Shown here: piece after piece, positions 25,487 to 33,463 of the stretch
Layout: every line of letters starts with the position of its first letter
How positions within the stretch are numbered: position 1 is the stretch's first letter
NCBI RefSeq assembly: GCF_008923205.2
Contig: NZ_WBMS02000007.1
Coordinates: 124,001-188,000 of the forward strand
Reading direction: 5' to 3'
Length of the DNA: 64,000 bases
DNA from: Actinomadura physcomitrii
Lineage (GTDB): Bacteria > Actinomycetota > Actinomycetes > Streptosporangiales > Streptosporangiaceae
Notes under the pieces: model-generated
What the model was told of the DNA's origin: nothing
The model's input: only the letters and a program-made list of their open reading frames with translations
The model's database searches: none
Made by a program: the position numbers and the translations under genes

Positions 25487-26849
25487 TCACGCGGTGCCGG
25501 ACTCCTGGCCGCCGAGGAAGAGATCGCAGACGCGCCCGCCGTGGCGCAGCCCTCTGACCTGCTCCAGCAGGTCACGGCTCCGCGCCCCCAGCACCGCCGT
25601 CGCGGTGGCGAGGAACTTCTGTTCCAAGCGGTCCTGGGGCAGCGGGTTCTGCGGGCTTCCCGAGCGATCCGGTATCTCCGCCGTCATCCGGCGGCCGTCG
25701 CGGGCCACGGCCGTCACCCGGGCACCGCGCCGGCTCGGGAACCGCTCCTCGTAGGTCTGCTCGACCTTCAGGGCGACCGCTCCGGCGAGCTCGGAGAAGC
25801 GCCCGTCGTCCCTGTCCCGTTCGACCGACTCCTCGGTGACGGCGCCCTCGGTCAGTGCCACGGCCGCGAGGTAGGGGATGCTGAAGCGGCGTTCCGGCAC
25901 CGTCGCGGGGCGGGCGATGCCCGCGACGTCGAGCGCCGCCGCGTACGTGCCGATCTCCAACCGCTCCACGTCGTCGGCCGCCAGCCCGCGCTCCCGGAGG
26001 AGCAGCACCCCGTCGATCACGGCGAAGGCGTGGCCGCAGCACGGGTAGGGCTTCACGCTGATGGACCCGACGGTGAGACCGCGGCCGGCTCCCGCGCGGC
26101 AGTTCGCCCACCCGGACGCCGCGCCCCCGGTCGCCGCTCCGAGGCCCGATGGGCCTTCGAGCACGTCCGGCGCACCCGTCACTCCGCCCCGCGCCAGGGT
26201 GGCCGCCACGACTCCGGCCTGGGCCGCGTTGCCGGCGTGCAGGGGCTTGCCCATGGCGTCGCCGCGGAAGGTCTGCTGGAGACCGGACGCCATCGTGGCG
26301 GAAAGGGCGAGCGCATGGGCGACCGCCCGCTCGTCGAGGCCCAGGAGCTCGGCGGCCGCCGCCGCGGCTCCGATGCTCCCGGCCGTGCCCGTGGTGTGCC
26401 AGTTCCGGTAGTGCTCCGGGCCGAGATCCGCGGCGACCCGGCAGCCGACCTCGTATCCCGTCACGATGGCGCGCAGAAAGCCATCGCCCGAAGCGTCCGC
26501 CTGGTCCGCGACGGCGAGGGCCGCCGCGATGATCGGCGCTCCGGGGTGGAAGAGCCCGGGGGCGTAGATGTCGTCGAGTTCCAGCGTGTGGGCGGCGGTG
26601 CCGTTGACGAGCGCGGCGATGGGCGGCGGCGCCGTGCCGCCGCCGAGGCAGGCGGCTCGGTCCGGCCAGTGGCCCGAATCCGCCGGTCAGCGCCGCGGAC
26701 GGTGCGGCACGGCTGCCGCCCAGCGTGACGCCCAGCCAGTCCACGAGCGCCCGCTCTGCGGCCTCGGCGGTGTCCGTGCTCAGCGGCGTCGTCCTCATGG
26801 CCGTCGCCAGCGCCGCGAGCTCCTGGGCGACGGTCTTGGCCTGCACCAT
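25487..26849 (-). pseudogene. MmgE/PrpD family protein with a frameshift
   Basis: Together two frames give a full-length (about 454-residue) MmgE/PrpD protein, a family that includes 2-methylcitrate dehydratase and itaconate/cis-aconitate enzymes. The first frame starts at ATG 26849 and reads ALVDWLGVTLGGSRAAPSAA up to about 26660. The rest continues in another frame (PIAALVNGTAAHTLELDDI, then HTTGTAGSIGAAAAAAELLG, SVKPYPCCGHAF) to the stop at 25487. A 1-nt gain or 2-nt loss near 26650-26665 explains this. It is last in the ALDH to MmgE operon, 3 nt after the synthetase stop. Because everything else is intact, a sequencing error is as likely as a true mutation. Confidence 0.75.
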
Positions 26850-26852
26850 GCG

Positions 26853-28955
26853 TCAGCCCTCCCTCTCGCGGCGCACGAGCGCGTCCACCGCGACGACGCC
26901 CTCTCCCTGCGGGAGCACGATGAGGGGATTGACCTCCGCCTCCAGGACCGGCGGGCCTTCCAGCTCCGCGAGCCTGGAGAAGGCGACCACGGCGTCGGCG
27001 AGCGCATCGAGGTCCCCGAGGGGCGCGCCGCGGTAGCCGCCGAGCGCGCGGAAGGCGACGACCTCACCGACCATCTCGCGCGCGGCGGCGAGATCGACAG
27101 GGGCGGGCCGTACGCTGCGGTCCTGGTAGAGCTCGGCCAGCACGCCGCCGGCCGCCAGGACGACCACCGGCCCCACGTCCGGTTCGTACCTGTACCCGAC
27201 GAGGGCCTCTCCGAGCCCGCGCACCATCGTCTGCACCAGAAGCCGGTCGGCCGCGGCCCCGGGCACCCGCTGCCGCACCGAGCGCCGGATGCGCTCGGCG
27301 GCGCCCCGGAGCTCCGCACCGTCGGCCACCCCGAGGACGACCCCGCCGACATCGGACTTGTGCGGCACCTCGGACGAGAGGACCTTGACGGCTGCCGGCC
27401 CGGGGACGGGCAGGTCACCGGGCAGGTCGCGCGCATCGAGCACGGCGTACTGCGCGGTGCGAACGCCGATGCCGTCGAGCACCCGGTACGACTCCGCCTC
27501 GTCCAAGACCGTGGACGGGGTCCCCGTGGGCGCCGCGTAGTGGGCTCGGTCGGTCGGTGGCCGGCGGTCGAAGACCGCGGTGAGGGCGTCGGCGCACGAC
27601 TCGGCCGTGCGGAAGGCGGCGATGCCGTTGGCTCTCAGCAGCCGGAGCGCCTCCGGCGCCGCGGGGACGACGAAGGCCGCGAGCGGCGTGCCCGAGCCCC
27701 CGCTGTCCACGATCGGCTTCACGGCCAGCTCGGGATGGAAGCGCGCGGAACTGCCCGGCACGGCGACCACGGCATCGAACTCAAGCGCCGAGAGCACGAT
27801 ATCGAGCGCGCCCTTCATCACCTCGTAGCGGGTCCCCGCCAGGGTGAGGTCGATGAGGGCGCCGCCTCCGGCGTCGACGCCGGCGCGGGCGAGCCGCTCC
27901 GCCGTCTCCGCCGACGGCCCGGGAAGCTCGGCGCCCGCCGCCGCCAGGCAGTCGACCGCCATGGCGCCGCCGCCGCCCGTGGTGGAGACGACGCACACCC
28001 GGGCCCGTGCCGCCCCGGCCGGACGGATCGGCAGGCCGACCGCGAGGTTCTGGCCCTCGAGGAGCGCCTCGAAGGTGCGCACCCGGGCGATGCCGAGGTC
28101 TTTGAGCAGGGCGTCGGCGACCGCGTCGTCCCCCGCGAGCGCGCCGGTGTGCCCGACCGCGAGGCCTGCGCCGGCCTCGGTCCGGCCCAGCTTGTAGGCC
28201 AGGACCGGCTTGCCGCGCTCGGCTGCGGCGCGCGCGAAGGCGCGCAGGTCCTCGGCGGCGGTGAGGTTCTCCAGGAACAGCGCGTAGCTCCGGACGCGCG
28301 GATCGTCGACCGAGGCGAGGCAGATCTCGCCGAGCGTCAGGTCGACCTCGTTGCCGGTGGAGACCATGCCGTGGAAGCCGATCCCCATCTCCTTGCCCCG
28401 GGAGAGCAGCGCCCCGATCGCGCTGCCGGACTGGGAGGCGACGAACACGCCGCCGTCGTCGAGGTCGGGTTCGGCGAAGGCCGCGTTCGCGGTGAACGCG
28501 AAGCGGCGGCCGGGGGCGGCGACGCCGAGGCTGCTCGGCCCGAGCAGCCTCAGGTCGCTCCCGTCCAGGATCCGGCGCAGCTCCGCCCGCCTGCGGGCCC
28601 CGTCGCCCGAGCCGCCGACGAAGCCGTCCGCCAGGACCGTGGCCACCTTGACGCCGAGCCCGGCGCACTCGCGGACCGCCTCCACGGCCTGGTCCGCCCC
28701 GGTGAGGATCAGGACGTGGTCCGGCACCACCGGGAGCGCCCGGACCGAAGGCCAGGCCTGCTCCCCCAGGACCGAGTCGCGCGCGGGGTTGACCGGGAAC
28801 ACCTCTCCGCGCCAGCCGTGCAGACGCAGGTGCTCCAGCGGCCGCGCCGTCGTCTTGCCCGGGGTGCCGGACGCGCCGAGGATCGCGACCGTGTCCGGAT
28901 GGAGCAGCGCGTCGTACCAGGAGGGAGCCGCGGGCCCGGCGGGCACGGCGCTCAT
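26853..28955 (-). CDS. NDP-forming acyl-CoA synthetase (AcdAB-type fusion)
   Basis: A 700-residue protein with an N-terminal CoA-binding Rossmann domain (ILGASGTPGKTT), succinyl-CoA-ligase-like middle domains (ASQSGSAIGALL, VSTTGGGGAMAVD) and a C-terminal ATP-grasp domain from about residue 470 (KVLSSEVPHKSDVGGVVLG). It would convert an acid, ATP and CoA to acyl-CoA, ADP and Pi, or run the reverse to make ATP. In the first ligase domain the usual phosphohistidine loop is not obvious. The start overlaps the stop of the acyl-CoA dehydrogenase gene (ATGA), so activation and dehydrogenation are coupled. Confidence 0.85.
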   Translation of the reverse strand: MSAVPAGPAAPSWYDALLHPDTVAILGASGTPGKTTARPLEHLRLHGWRGEVFPVNPARDSVLGEQAWPSVRALPVVPDHVLILTGADQAVEAVRECAGLGVKVATVLADGFVGGSGDGARRRAELRRILDGSDLRLLGPSSLGVAAPGRRFAFTANAAFAEPDLDDGGVFVASQSGSAIGALLSRGKEMGIGFHGMVSTGNEVDLTLGEICLASVDDPRVRSYALFLENLTAAEDLRAFARAAAERGKPVLAYKLGRTEAGAGLAVGHTGALAGDDAVADALLKDLGIARVRTFEALLEGQNLAVGLPIRPAGAARARVCVVSTTGGGGAMAVDCLAAAGAELPGPSAETAERLARAGVDAGGGALIDLTLAGTRYEVMKGALDIVLSALEFDAVVAVPGSSARFHPELAVKPIVDSGGSGTPLAAFVVPAAPEALRLLRANGIAAFRTAESCADALTAVFDRRPPTDRAHYAAPTGTPSTVLDEAESYRVLDGIGVRTAQYAVLDARDLPGDLPVPGPAAVKVLSSEVPHKSDVGGVVLGVADGAELRGAAERIRRSVRQRVPGAAADRLLVQTMVRGLGEALVGYRYEPDVGPVVVLAAGGVLAELYQDRSVRPAPVDLAAAREMVGEVVAFRALGGYRGAPLGDLDALADAVVAFSRLAELEGPPVLEAEVNPLIVLPQGEGVVAVDALVRREREG

Positions 28956-30109
28956 GAGGCGCCGCCGCGCTGGCTGAAGCGCCGGCCGAACACGTGCTCG
29001 GCGATCCGGTTCTTCAGCACCTCCGTCGAACCGCCCGCGATCATCCAGCCGCGCGTCCGGCGGAAGCAGTACTCCACCAGCGACTCGGTGCTGAAGCCGG
29101 TGGCGCCCATGCCCTGCATCGCGACGTCGGCGGCGCCGAAGCCGGCCTGGTTGGCGGCGAACTTGGCGACCGCGGTGTCGTAGGCCGAGGGGATGCCGTC
29201 CCGGTCCCCCGCGAGGGCGGCCCGGTGCAGCAGCAGCTGGGCCGACTCCAGCTTCACCGCCGCCTCGGCGAACATCCACTGCAGCCCCTGGAACTCCGCC
29301 AGCGCCCGGCCGAACTGGAACCGCGTGTTGAGGTGCTCGGTCGCCTGGTCGAAGGCGTAGCGCCCGAGGGCGATCGACCGGGACGCGTTCCCGAGCCGCT
29401 CGACGTTGAAGCCGCTGATCTGCCGCTTGAAGCCGCCTTCGCCCAGCAGGACCTGCTCGGGCGGTACGTAGCAGTCGTCGAAGTAGAGCTGGCACCAGTG
29501 CTCGCCGTTCATGAACATCGACGGCTCGCCGATCGTCAGCCCTTCGGTGTCGCGGTCCACCAGGACGGACCCGATGCCGCCCACGCCGGGCCCGAAGCGC
29601 ACGTACACCAGGAAGACGGTCGCCTCCGCGCTGTGCGTCGAGAAGATCTTGGTCCCGTTGATCAGGAAGCCGTCGCCCTTCGGGGTGGCCGACGTGCGCA
29701 GATCCGTGACGGCCGACCCGGCCTCCGGTTCCGTCATCCCCAGGCCGATCAGCGTCTCGCCCGCCAGCAGGCCGGGCAGGTAGCGTTCGCGCTGGCCGGG
29801 CGTGGCGTACTCGGCGAACGTCCTGATCGCGCCGAAGTTGCCCGCCTGGACGACGTCGGCGCTGCGCGGGCATCCCTTGGCCACGGCCTGGACGGCGGTG
29901 ATCGCCGCCAGCAGGCCGGCGCCCTGACCGCCCTTGTCCTCCGGGATGGTCAGGCCGAGGAGGCCCTGTTCCGCCATGGCCTTGGCGACGTCCCACGGGT
30001 AGTCCGCGGAGTGCGCCCGCGCGTGGGCCTCGGGAGCGAGCCGCTCGGTCGAGAACGACTCGACGGAGCGGCGGAACTCGTCCACCTCGGGCGGCAGGGA
30101 GAAGTCCAT
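28952..30109 (-). CDS. Acyl-CoA dehydrogenase with a putative IVD/LCAD-type catalytic base
   Basis: A 385-residue acyl-CoA dehydrogenase with LTIPEDKGGQGAG, LGMTEPEAGSAVTDLRT, INGTKIFSTHS, and the C-terminal RGWMIAGGSTEVLKNRIAE. The classical catalytic glutamate of the YEGT loop is glycine here (AGGSTEV, about residue 358). A glutamate is present in NVERLGNASRS (about residue 236), the place used by isovaleryl-CoA and long-chain dehydrogenases, so I infer a branched-chain-type active site. The start is 18 nt after the MBL-fold gene, in the long leftward operon. Confidence 0.87.
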   Translation of the reverse strand: MDFSLPPEVDEFRRSVESFSTERLAPEAHARAHSADYPWDVAKAMAEQGLLGLTIPEDKGGQGAGLLAAITAVQAVAKGCPRSADVVQAGNFGAIRTFAEYATPGQRERYLPGLLAGETLIGLGMTEPEAGSAVTDLRTSATPKGDGFLINGTKIFSTHSAEATVFLVYVRFGPGVGGIGSVLVDRDTEGLTIGEPSMFMNGEHWCQLYFDDCYVPPEQVLLGEGGFKRQISGFNVERLGNASRSIALGRYAFDQATEHLNTRFQFGRALAEFQGLQWMFAEAAVKLESAQLLLHRAALAGDRDGIPSAYDTAVAKFAANQAGFGAADVAMQGMGATGFSTESLVEYCFRRTRGWMIAGGSTEVLKNRIAEHVFGRRFSQRGGAS

Positions 30110-30127
30110 GAAACTGTCCAGCTTTCG

Positions 30128-30949
30128 TCAGTGGGCCGGCACGGTCGCCGGAGGCGTGTGGAGGGCCACCACGCCGTCGGGGAGGCCGGCGTCGGGATCG
30201 GCGTAGCGCTCGAACACCTCGGGGTCGTGCCCGGGGACGATGTGGTCGGGGCTCGACGCCAGTTCCCCGAGGCGCTCGTAGCCGTCGAGGAGCCTGCCGA
30301 GGTCGAGGATCGCCGGGAACGGGTTCCGCTCCTGGAAGTTGGCGTAGTAGTGCAGCGCGTCGGAGGCGAGCACGACCCAGCCGCGGCGGGTGTGGACGCG
30401 GACGATCTGCAGGCCGCGGGTGTGGCCGCCGACGAGGTGCAGCTCCAGCCCGGGAGCCGGCTCGACGTCGCCCTCGGCCACCCGGACGTCGCCCGCGTGG
30501 ACCCGCCTGACCACGTCCACGATGTCGTCGGACTCGTAGAAGTGGTTCAGGGCCTCGTGCGTCATGGGCTTCCCGGTCGTGTACGCCAGTTCGTCGGCCT
30601 GGACGTTGACGCGCGCACCAGGGAAGTCGCCGATGTTCCCCGCGTGGTCGAAGTGCAGGTGCGTCAGCACGACGTCGCTGACCTGGCCCGGATCCGCCCC
30701 CACTCTCCGGACGGCCTCGGCCGGCCGCAGGTCCAGGCGCCGTCCTCGGCGGTCGCCCGCGCGCTCGCTGAAGCCCGTGTCGACGACGACGGTGTGACCA
30801 CCGTAGCTGGCGACCCACATCGTGAAGTCGAGGCGCATGGCGCCGGACCGGGCGCAGGGCATCAGAAAGTTGTCGCGGGCCGGGCGGTCGACCGAGCCCA
30901 GGCGCAGGGCCCAGACCTCCCACTCGGGGAGCGGAGAGCGGTCAGCCAC
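30128..30949 (-). CDS. MBL-fold metallo-hydrolase (lactonase-like)
   Basis: A 273-residue metallo-beta-lactamase-fold protein with the zinc motif HLHFDHAG (about residues 96-103), later ligands in GGHTRG, ASDALH and PGHDP, and VVVDTGFS near the N-terminus. The closest shape is the AHL-lactonase (AiiA/AttM) branch, whose members open lactone rings. In a catabolic operon a lactone or thioester intermediate is a more likely substrate than a quorum signal. The start overlaps the upstream dehydrogenase stop by 8 nt. Confidence 0.82.
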   Translation of the reverse strand: MADRSPLPEWEVWALRLGSVDRPARDNFLMPCARSGAMRLDFTMWVASYGGHTVVVDTGFSERAGDRRGRRLDLRPAEAVRRVGADPGQVSDVVLTHLHFDHAGNIGDFPGARVNVQADELAYTTGKPMTHEALNHFYESDDIVDVVRRVHAGDVRVAEGDVEPAPGLELHLVGGHTRGLQIVRVHTRRGWVVLASDALHYYANFQERNPFPAILDLGRLLDGYERLGELASSPDHIVPGHDPEVFERYADPDAGLPDGVVALHTPPATVPAH

Positions 30950-31820
30950 GGCCGTCCACCAGCTTGATCATCGCGGGGTAGTAGTTCTCGCCGTATCCCG
31001 CGTCACGGGTGCGTTCGAGCAGGTCCATGGTCTGGCTCGCGGCGGGGACGTCGATGCCCTCGTCGCGGGCGAGCTGCAGGGCGAGCGCCAGGTCCTTGAT
31101 GGCGTAGTTCGTGGGAAACGCGCGCACCGGGAACTCGTCGGGGATCATCGTCGCCGTCGCGGTCCTGCGCAGCGCGAAGCTGTCCGCCGATCCGAGGGCG
31201 AGGGTCTCGAACAGCAGCGCGCCGTCCACCCCTGCCGCGCGGCCGATGGTGAGCGCCTCCGCGAGCGCGTTCATGTTCAGGAACAGCACCATGTTGTTGA
31301 GGATCTTCATCACCTGGCCGTTGCCGGTGCCGCCCGCGTGGACGACGTCGCTGCCCATGCAGGACAGGAACGGCTTCAGCTCGGCGAACAGCGGCTCGTC
31401 GGCGCCCACGGTGATGAGGAGCGTGCCGTCCTCGGCGGCCTGGCGCAGGCGCGCGACGGGCGCGTCGACGAGCGCGACGCCCCGGTCCTTCAGGCGGGCG
31501 GCGAGCGCGCGCGTCCGCCCGACGTCGCTCGTGCTCATGTCGACGATGATCCGGGGCCGGTCCGGGGCGCCGGCGAGGTCGGCGCACACCGTCTCCACCT
31601 CGCGGATGCTCGGCAGCGACAGGAAGACGATCTCGGCGATGCGCGCGACCTCGGCGGCGTCGCCGCACTTGCGGGCGCCGAGGACCGCGGCGGCGTCCGC
31701 CGCCTCCGCCACCGGGTCGTAGACGACCACGTTCGCGTCCGATCGGCGGATCAGGTTCGCGCACATCCGCGACCCCATCACACCGAGGCCGATGAAACCG
31801 AGTACAGGCTTGTCTGCCAT
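30942..31820 (-). CDS. 3-hydroxyisobutyrate dehydrogenase-family oxidoreductase
   Basis: A 292-residue beta-hydroxyacid dehydrogenase with the N-terminal Rossmann motif GFIGLGVMGSRM, the substrate segment DAPVARLRQAAEDGTL (the usual SGG is ARL, as in a distinct subgroup) and the catalytic lysine in GNGQVMKILNN. The ATG at 31820 is preferred for its GGAGGG site; an ATG nine codons upstream overlaps the ALDH stop but lacks one. It would oxidise a 3-hydroxy acid to a semialdehyde for the neighbouring ALDH. Confidence 0.85.
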   Translation of the reverse strand: MADKPVLGFIGLGVMGSRMCANLIRRSDANVVVYDPVAEAADAAAVLGARKCGDAAEVARIAEIVFLSLPSIREVETVCADLAGAPDRPRIIVDMSTSDVGRTRALAARLKDRGVALVDAPVARLRQAAEDGTLLITVGADEPLFAELKPFLSCMGSDVVHAGGTGNGQVMKILNNMVLFLNMNALAEALTIGRAAGVDGALLFETLALGSADSFALRRTATATMIPDEFPVRAFPTNYAIKDLALALQLARDEGIDVPAASQTMDLLERTRDAGYGENYYPAMIKLVDGRG

Positions 31821-31843
31821 GTTCGAACCCTCCGTGGAGCCGC

Positions 31844-33322
31844 TCATGCGGTGGCGACGATGACGCTCTTGAGCTGGGTGTAGTGGGTGATCGCCTCGGT
31901 GCCCTTCTCCCGGCCCAGGCCGCTGTTCTTGTAGCCGCCGAAGGGCACTTCGACCCCGGCGCCGGTGTAGCGGTTCACCTGCACCTGCCCGGCCTGCAGC
32001 GCCGCGGCGACGCGGTGCGCGGTGCCGACGTCGCGGGTGAAGACGCCCGCGGACAGCCCGTACTCGGTGTCGTTCGCGATCTCGACGGCCTCGTCGAGCG
32101 ACTCGAACGCGAGCACCGACTGCACGGGCCCGAAGATCTCCTGCCGGGCGACGGGCATGTCGTTGGTGACGTCGGCGAGCAGCGTGGGCAGGACGAAGTG
32201 GCCGCGTTCCGCGCCGGCGGGCGTGCCGCCGCCGACGACGACGCGGGCGCCGTCGCGGGCGGCGCGCTCCACGTGGTCGAGGACGCGCGTGCGCTGGCGG
32301 GCCGAGATGAGCGGGCCGACGTCCGGGTCGTCCAGGCCGTGCCCGACCGACAGACCCGCGACGTGCCCGGCCAGCCGCTCGACGAACGCGTCGTGCACAG
32401 CCCGGTCGACCAGCAGCCGGGTCGTCGCGAAGCACGACTGGCCGGAGTTGCGGATCACCGCGAGCGCGCCGGCCCGCGCGGCGGCGTCGAGGTCGGCGTC
32501 GGCGCAGATGATCGTCGGCGACTTGCCGCCGAGTTCGAGGTTGACGTCGACGATCCGCTCCGCCGCCACGGCGCCGACCCGGCGCCCGCCGGCCACCGAG
32601 CCGGTGAAGGTGATGTGCCGTACCAGCGGGTGGGCCGTCAGCTGCTCGCCCGTGGTGGCCCCGGGGCCGAGCACGACGTTGCACACGCCCGGGGGGAGTC
32701 CCGCGTCCACCATGAGCAGCGCGGCGAGGACCGTGGTCAGCGGCGTCAGTTCGGACGGCTTGACGACGACCGTGTTGCCCGCGGCCAGGCACGGCGCCAC
32801 CCCGCGGGTCATCTGGGTGAGCGGCGCGTTCCACGGCGTGATGTGCGCGACGACGCCGTACGGCTCGCGGATCGTGTAGGTGAAGGTGCCTTCGGGCTGC
32901 GGGATCGTCTCGCCGTGGATCTTGTCGGCGAGGCCCGCGTAGTACTCGAAGTAGCGTGCGCTGCCGGCGATGTCCGCGCGCGCCTGGGAGAGCGGCTTGC
33001 CGGAGTCGAGCGTTTCCAGCCGGGCGAGCAGGTCGGCGTGCTCGGTCAGCTTGGCGGCGATGTCCGCCAGATGCCGCGCGCGCCGCACCGGGGCGAGCCG
33101 CGACCAGCCGCGCCAGGCGGCGTGCGCGTCCTCGACGGCGGCGGCGACGTCGCCGGCCTGCGTCTCCTCGAACCGGCCGACGGTCGTCTCCTCGGCCGGG
33201 TCGTCGATGTCCATCAGCGTGCCGTGCCCGCGCGGGAGGGGCTTGCCTCCGACCACGGCCGTCAGGACCTCAGGGAGCCGCGCTTCCTGGAGGAGCCGAC
33301 GCGATCGGGAGTCGTCTGTCAT
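31844..33322 (-). CDS. NAD(P)-dependent aldehyde dehydrogenase
   Basis: A 492-residue ALDH of full length. Catalytic glutamate in LELGGKS (about residue 263) and catalytic cysteine in NSGQSCFATTR (about residue 297); the NAD-binding FTGSVAGGRRVG and the C-terminal EIFGPVQSV and PFGGYKNSGLGREKG are all present. It is the first gene of the operon ALDH, hydroxyisobutyrate dehydrogenase-like, MBL, acyl-CoA dehydrogenase, acyl-CoA synthetase, MmgE/PrpD. The order suggests alcohol to aldehyde to acid to acyl-CoA processing. Confidence 0.9.
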   Translation of the reverse strand: MTDDSRSRRLLQEARLPEVLTAVVGGKPLPRGHGTLMDIDDPAEETTVGRFEETQAGDVAAAVEDAHAAWRGWSRLAPVRRARHLADIAAKLTEHADLLARLETLDSGKPLSQARADIAGSARYFEYYAGLADKIHGETIPQPEGTFTYTIREPYGVVAHITPWNAPLTQMTRGVAPCLAAGNTVVVKPSELTPLTTVLAALLMVDAGLPPGVCNVVLGPGATTGEQLTAHPLVRHITFTGSVAGGRRVGAVAAERIVDVNLELGGKSPTIICADADLDAAARAGALAVIRNSGQSCFATTRLLVDRAVHDAFVERLAGHVAGLSVGHGLDDPDVGPLISARQRTRVLDHVERAARDGARVVVGGGTPAGAERGHFVLPTLLADVTNDMPVARQEIFGPVQSVLAFESLDEAVEIANDTEYGLSAGVFTRDVGTAHRVAAALQAGQVQVNRYTGAGVEVPFGGYKNSGLGREKGTEAITHYTQLKSVIVATA

Positions 33323-33412
33323 GGCGGTCCATTCCCTCGTGCCGGCCGGGCGGGCGGACGGCCGGCACGAACCCGCCGGCGCTTCACCCGTATCCGGACC
33401 ACTTCGCGCCTA

Positions 33413-33442
33413 TAGTTATATAGTTTAACTTAATCATAGCAA
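33413..33442 (-). promoter_or_regulatory. Divergent promoter region of the ALDH operon and the racemase gene with a spacer operator
   Basis: Reading leftward, TTGCTA (33442-33437), an 18-nt spacer and TAACTA (33418-33413). The spacer contains TAAGTTAAACTAT, the reverse of ATAGTTTAACTTA at 33420-33432 (core GT-N3-AC). A second ATAGTT lies 8 bp away at 33412-33417, so the site may be double and also serve the rightward racemase gene. Confidence 0.65.
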
Positions 33443-33463
33443 GTCACCGCCATCACGTAAGGG

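Noticed and set aside
26853..30923. A 1356-codon leftward frame running across three genes
   Set aside because: Only its last 700 codons (the acyl-CoA synthetase) are real; the rest is out of frame with the acyl-CoA dehydrogenase and MBL genes.
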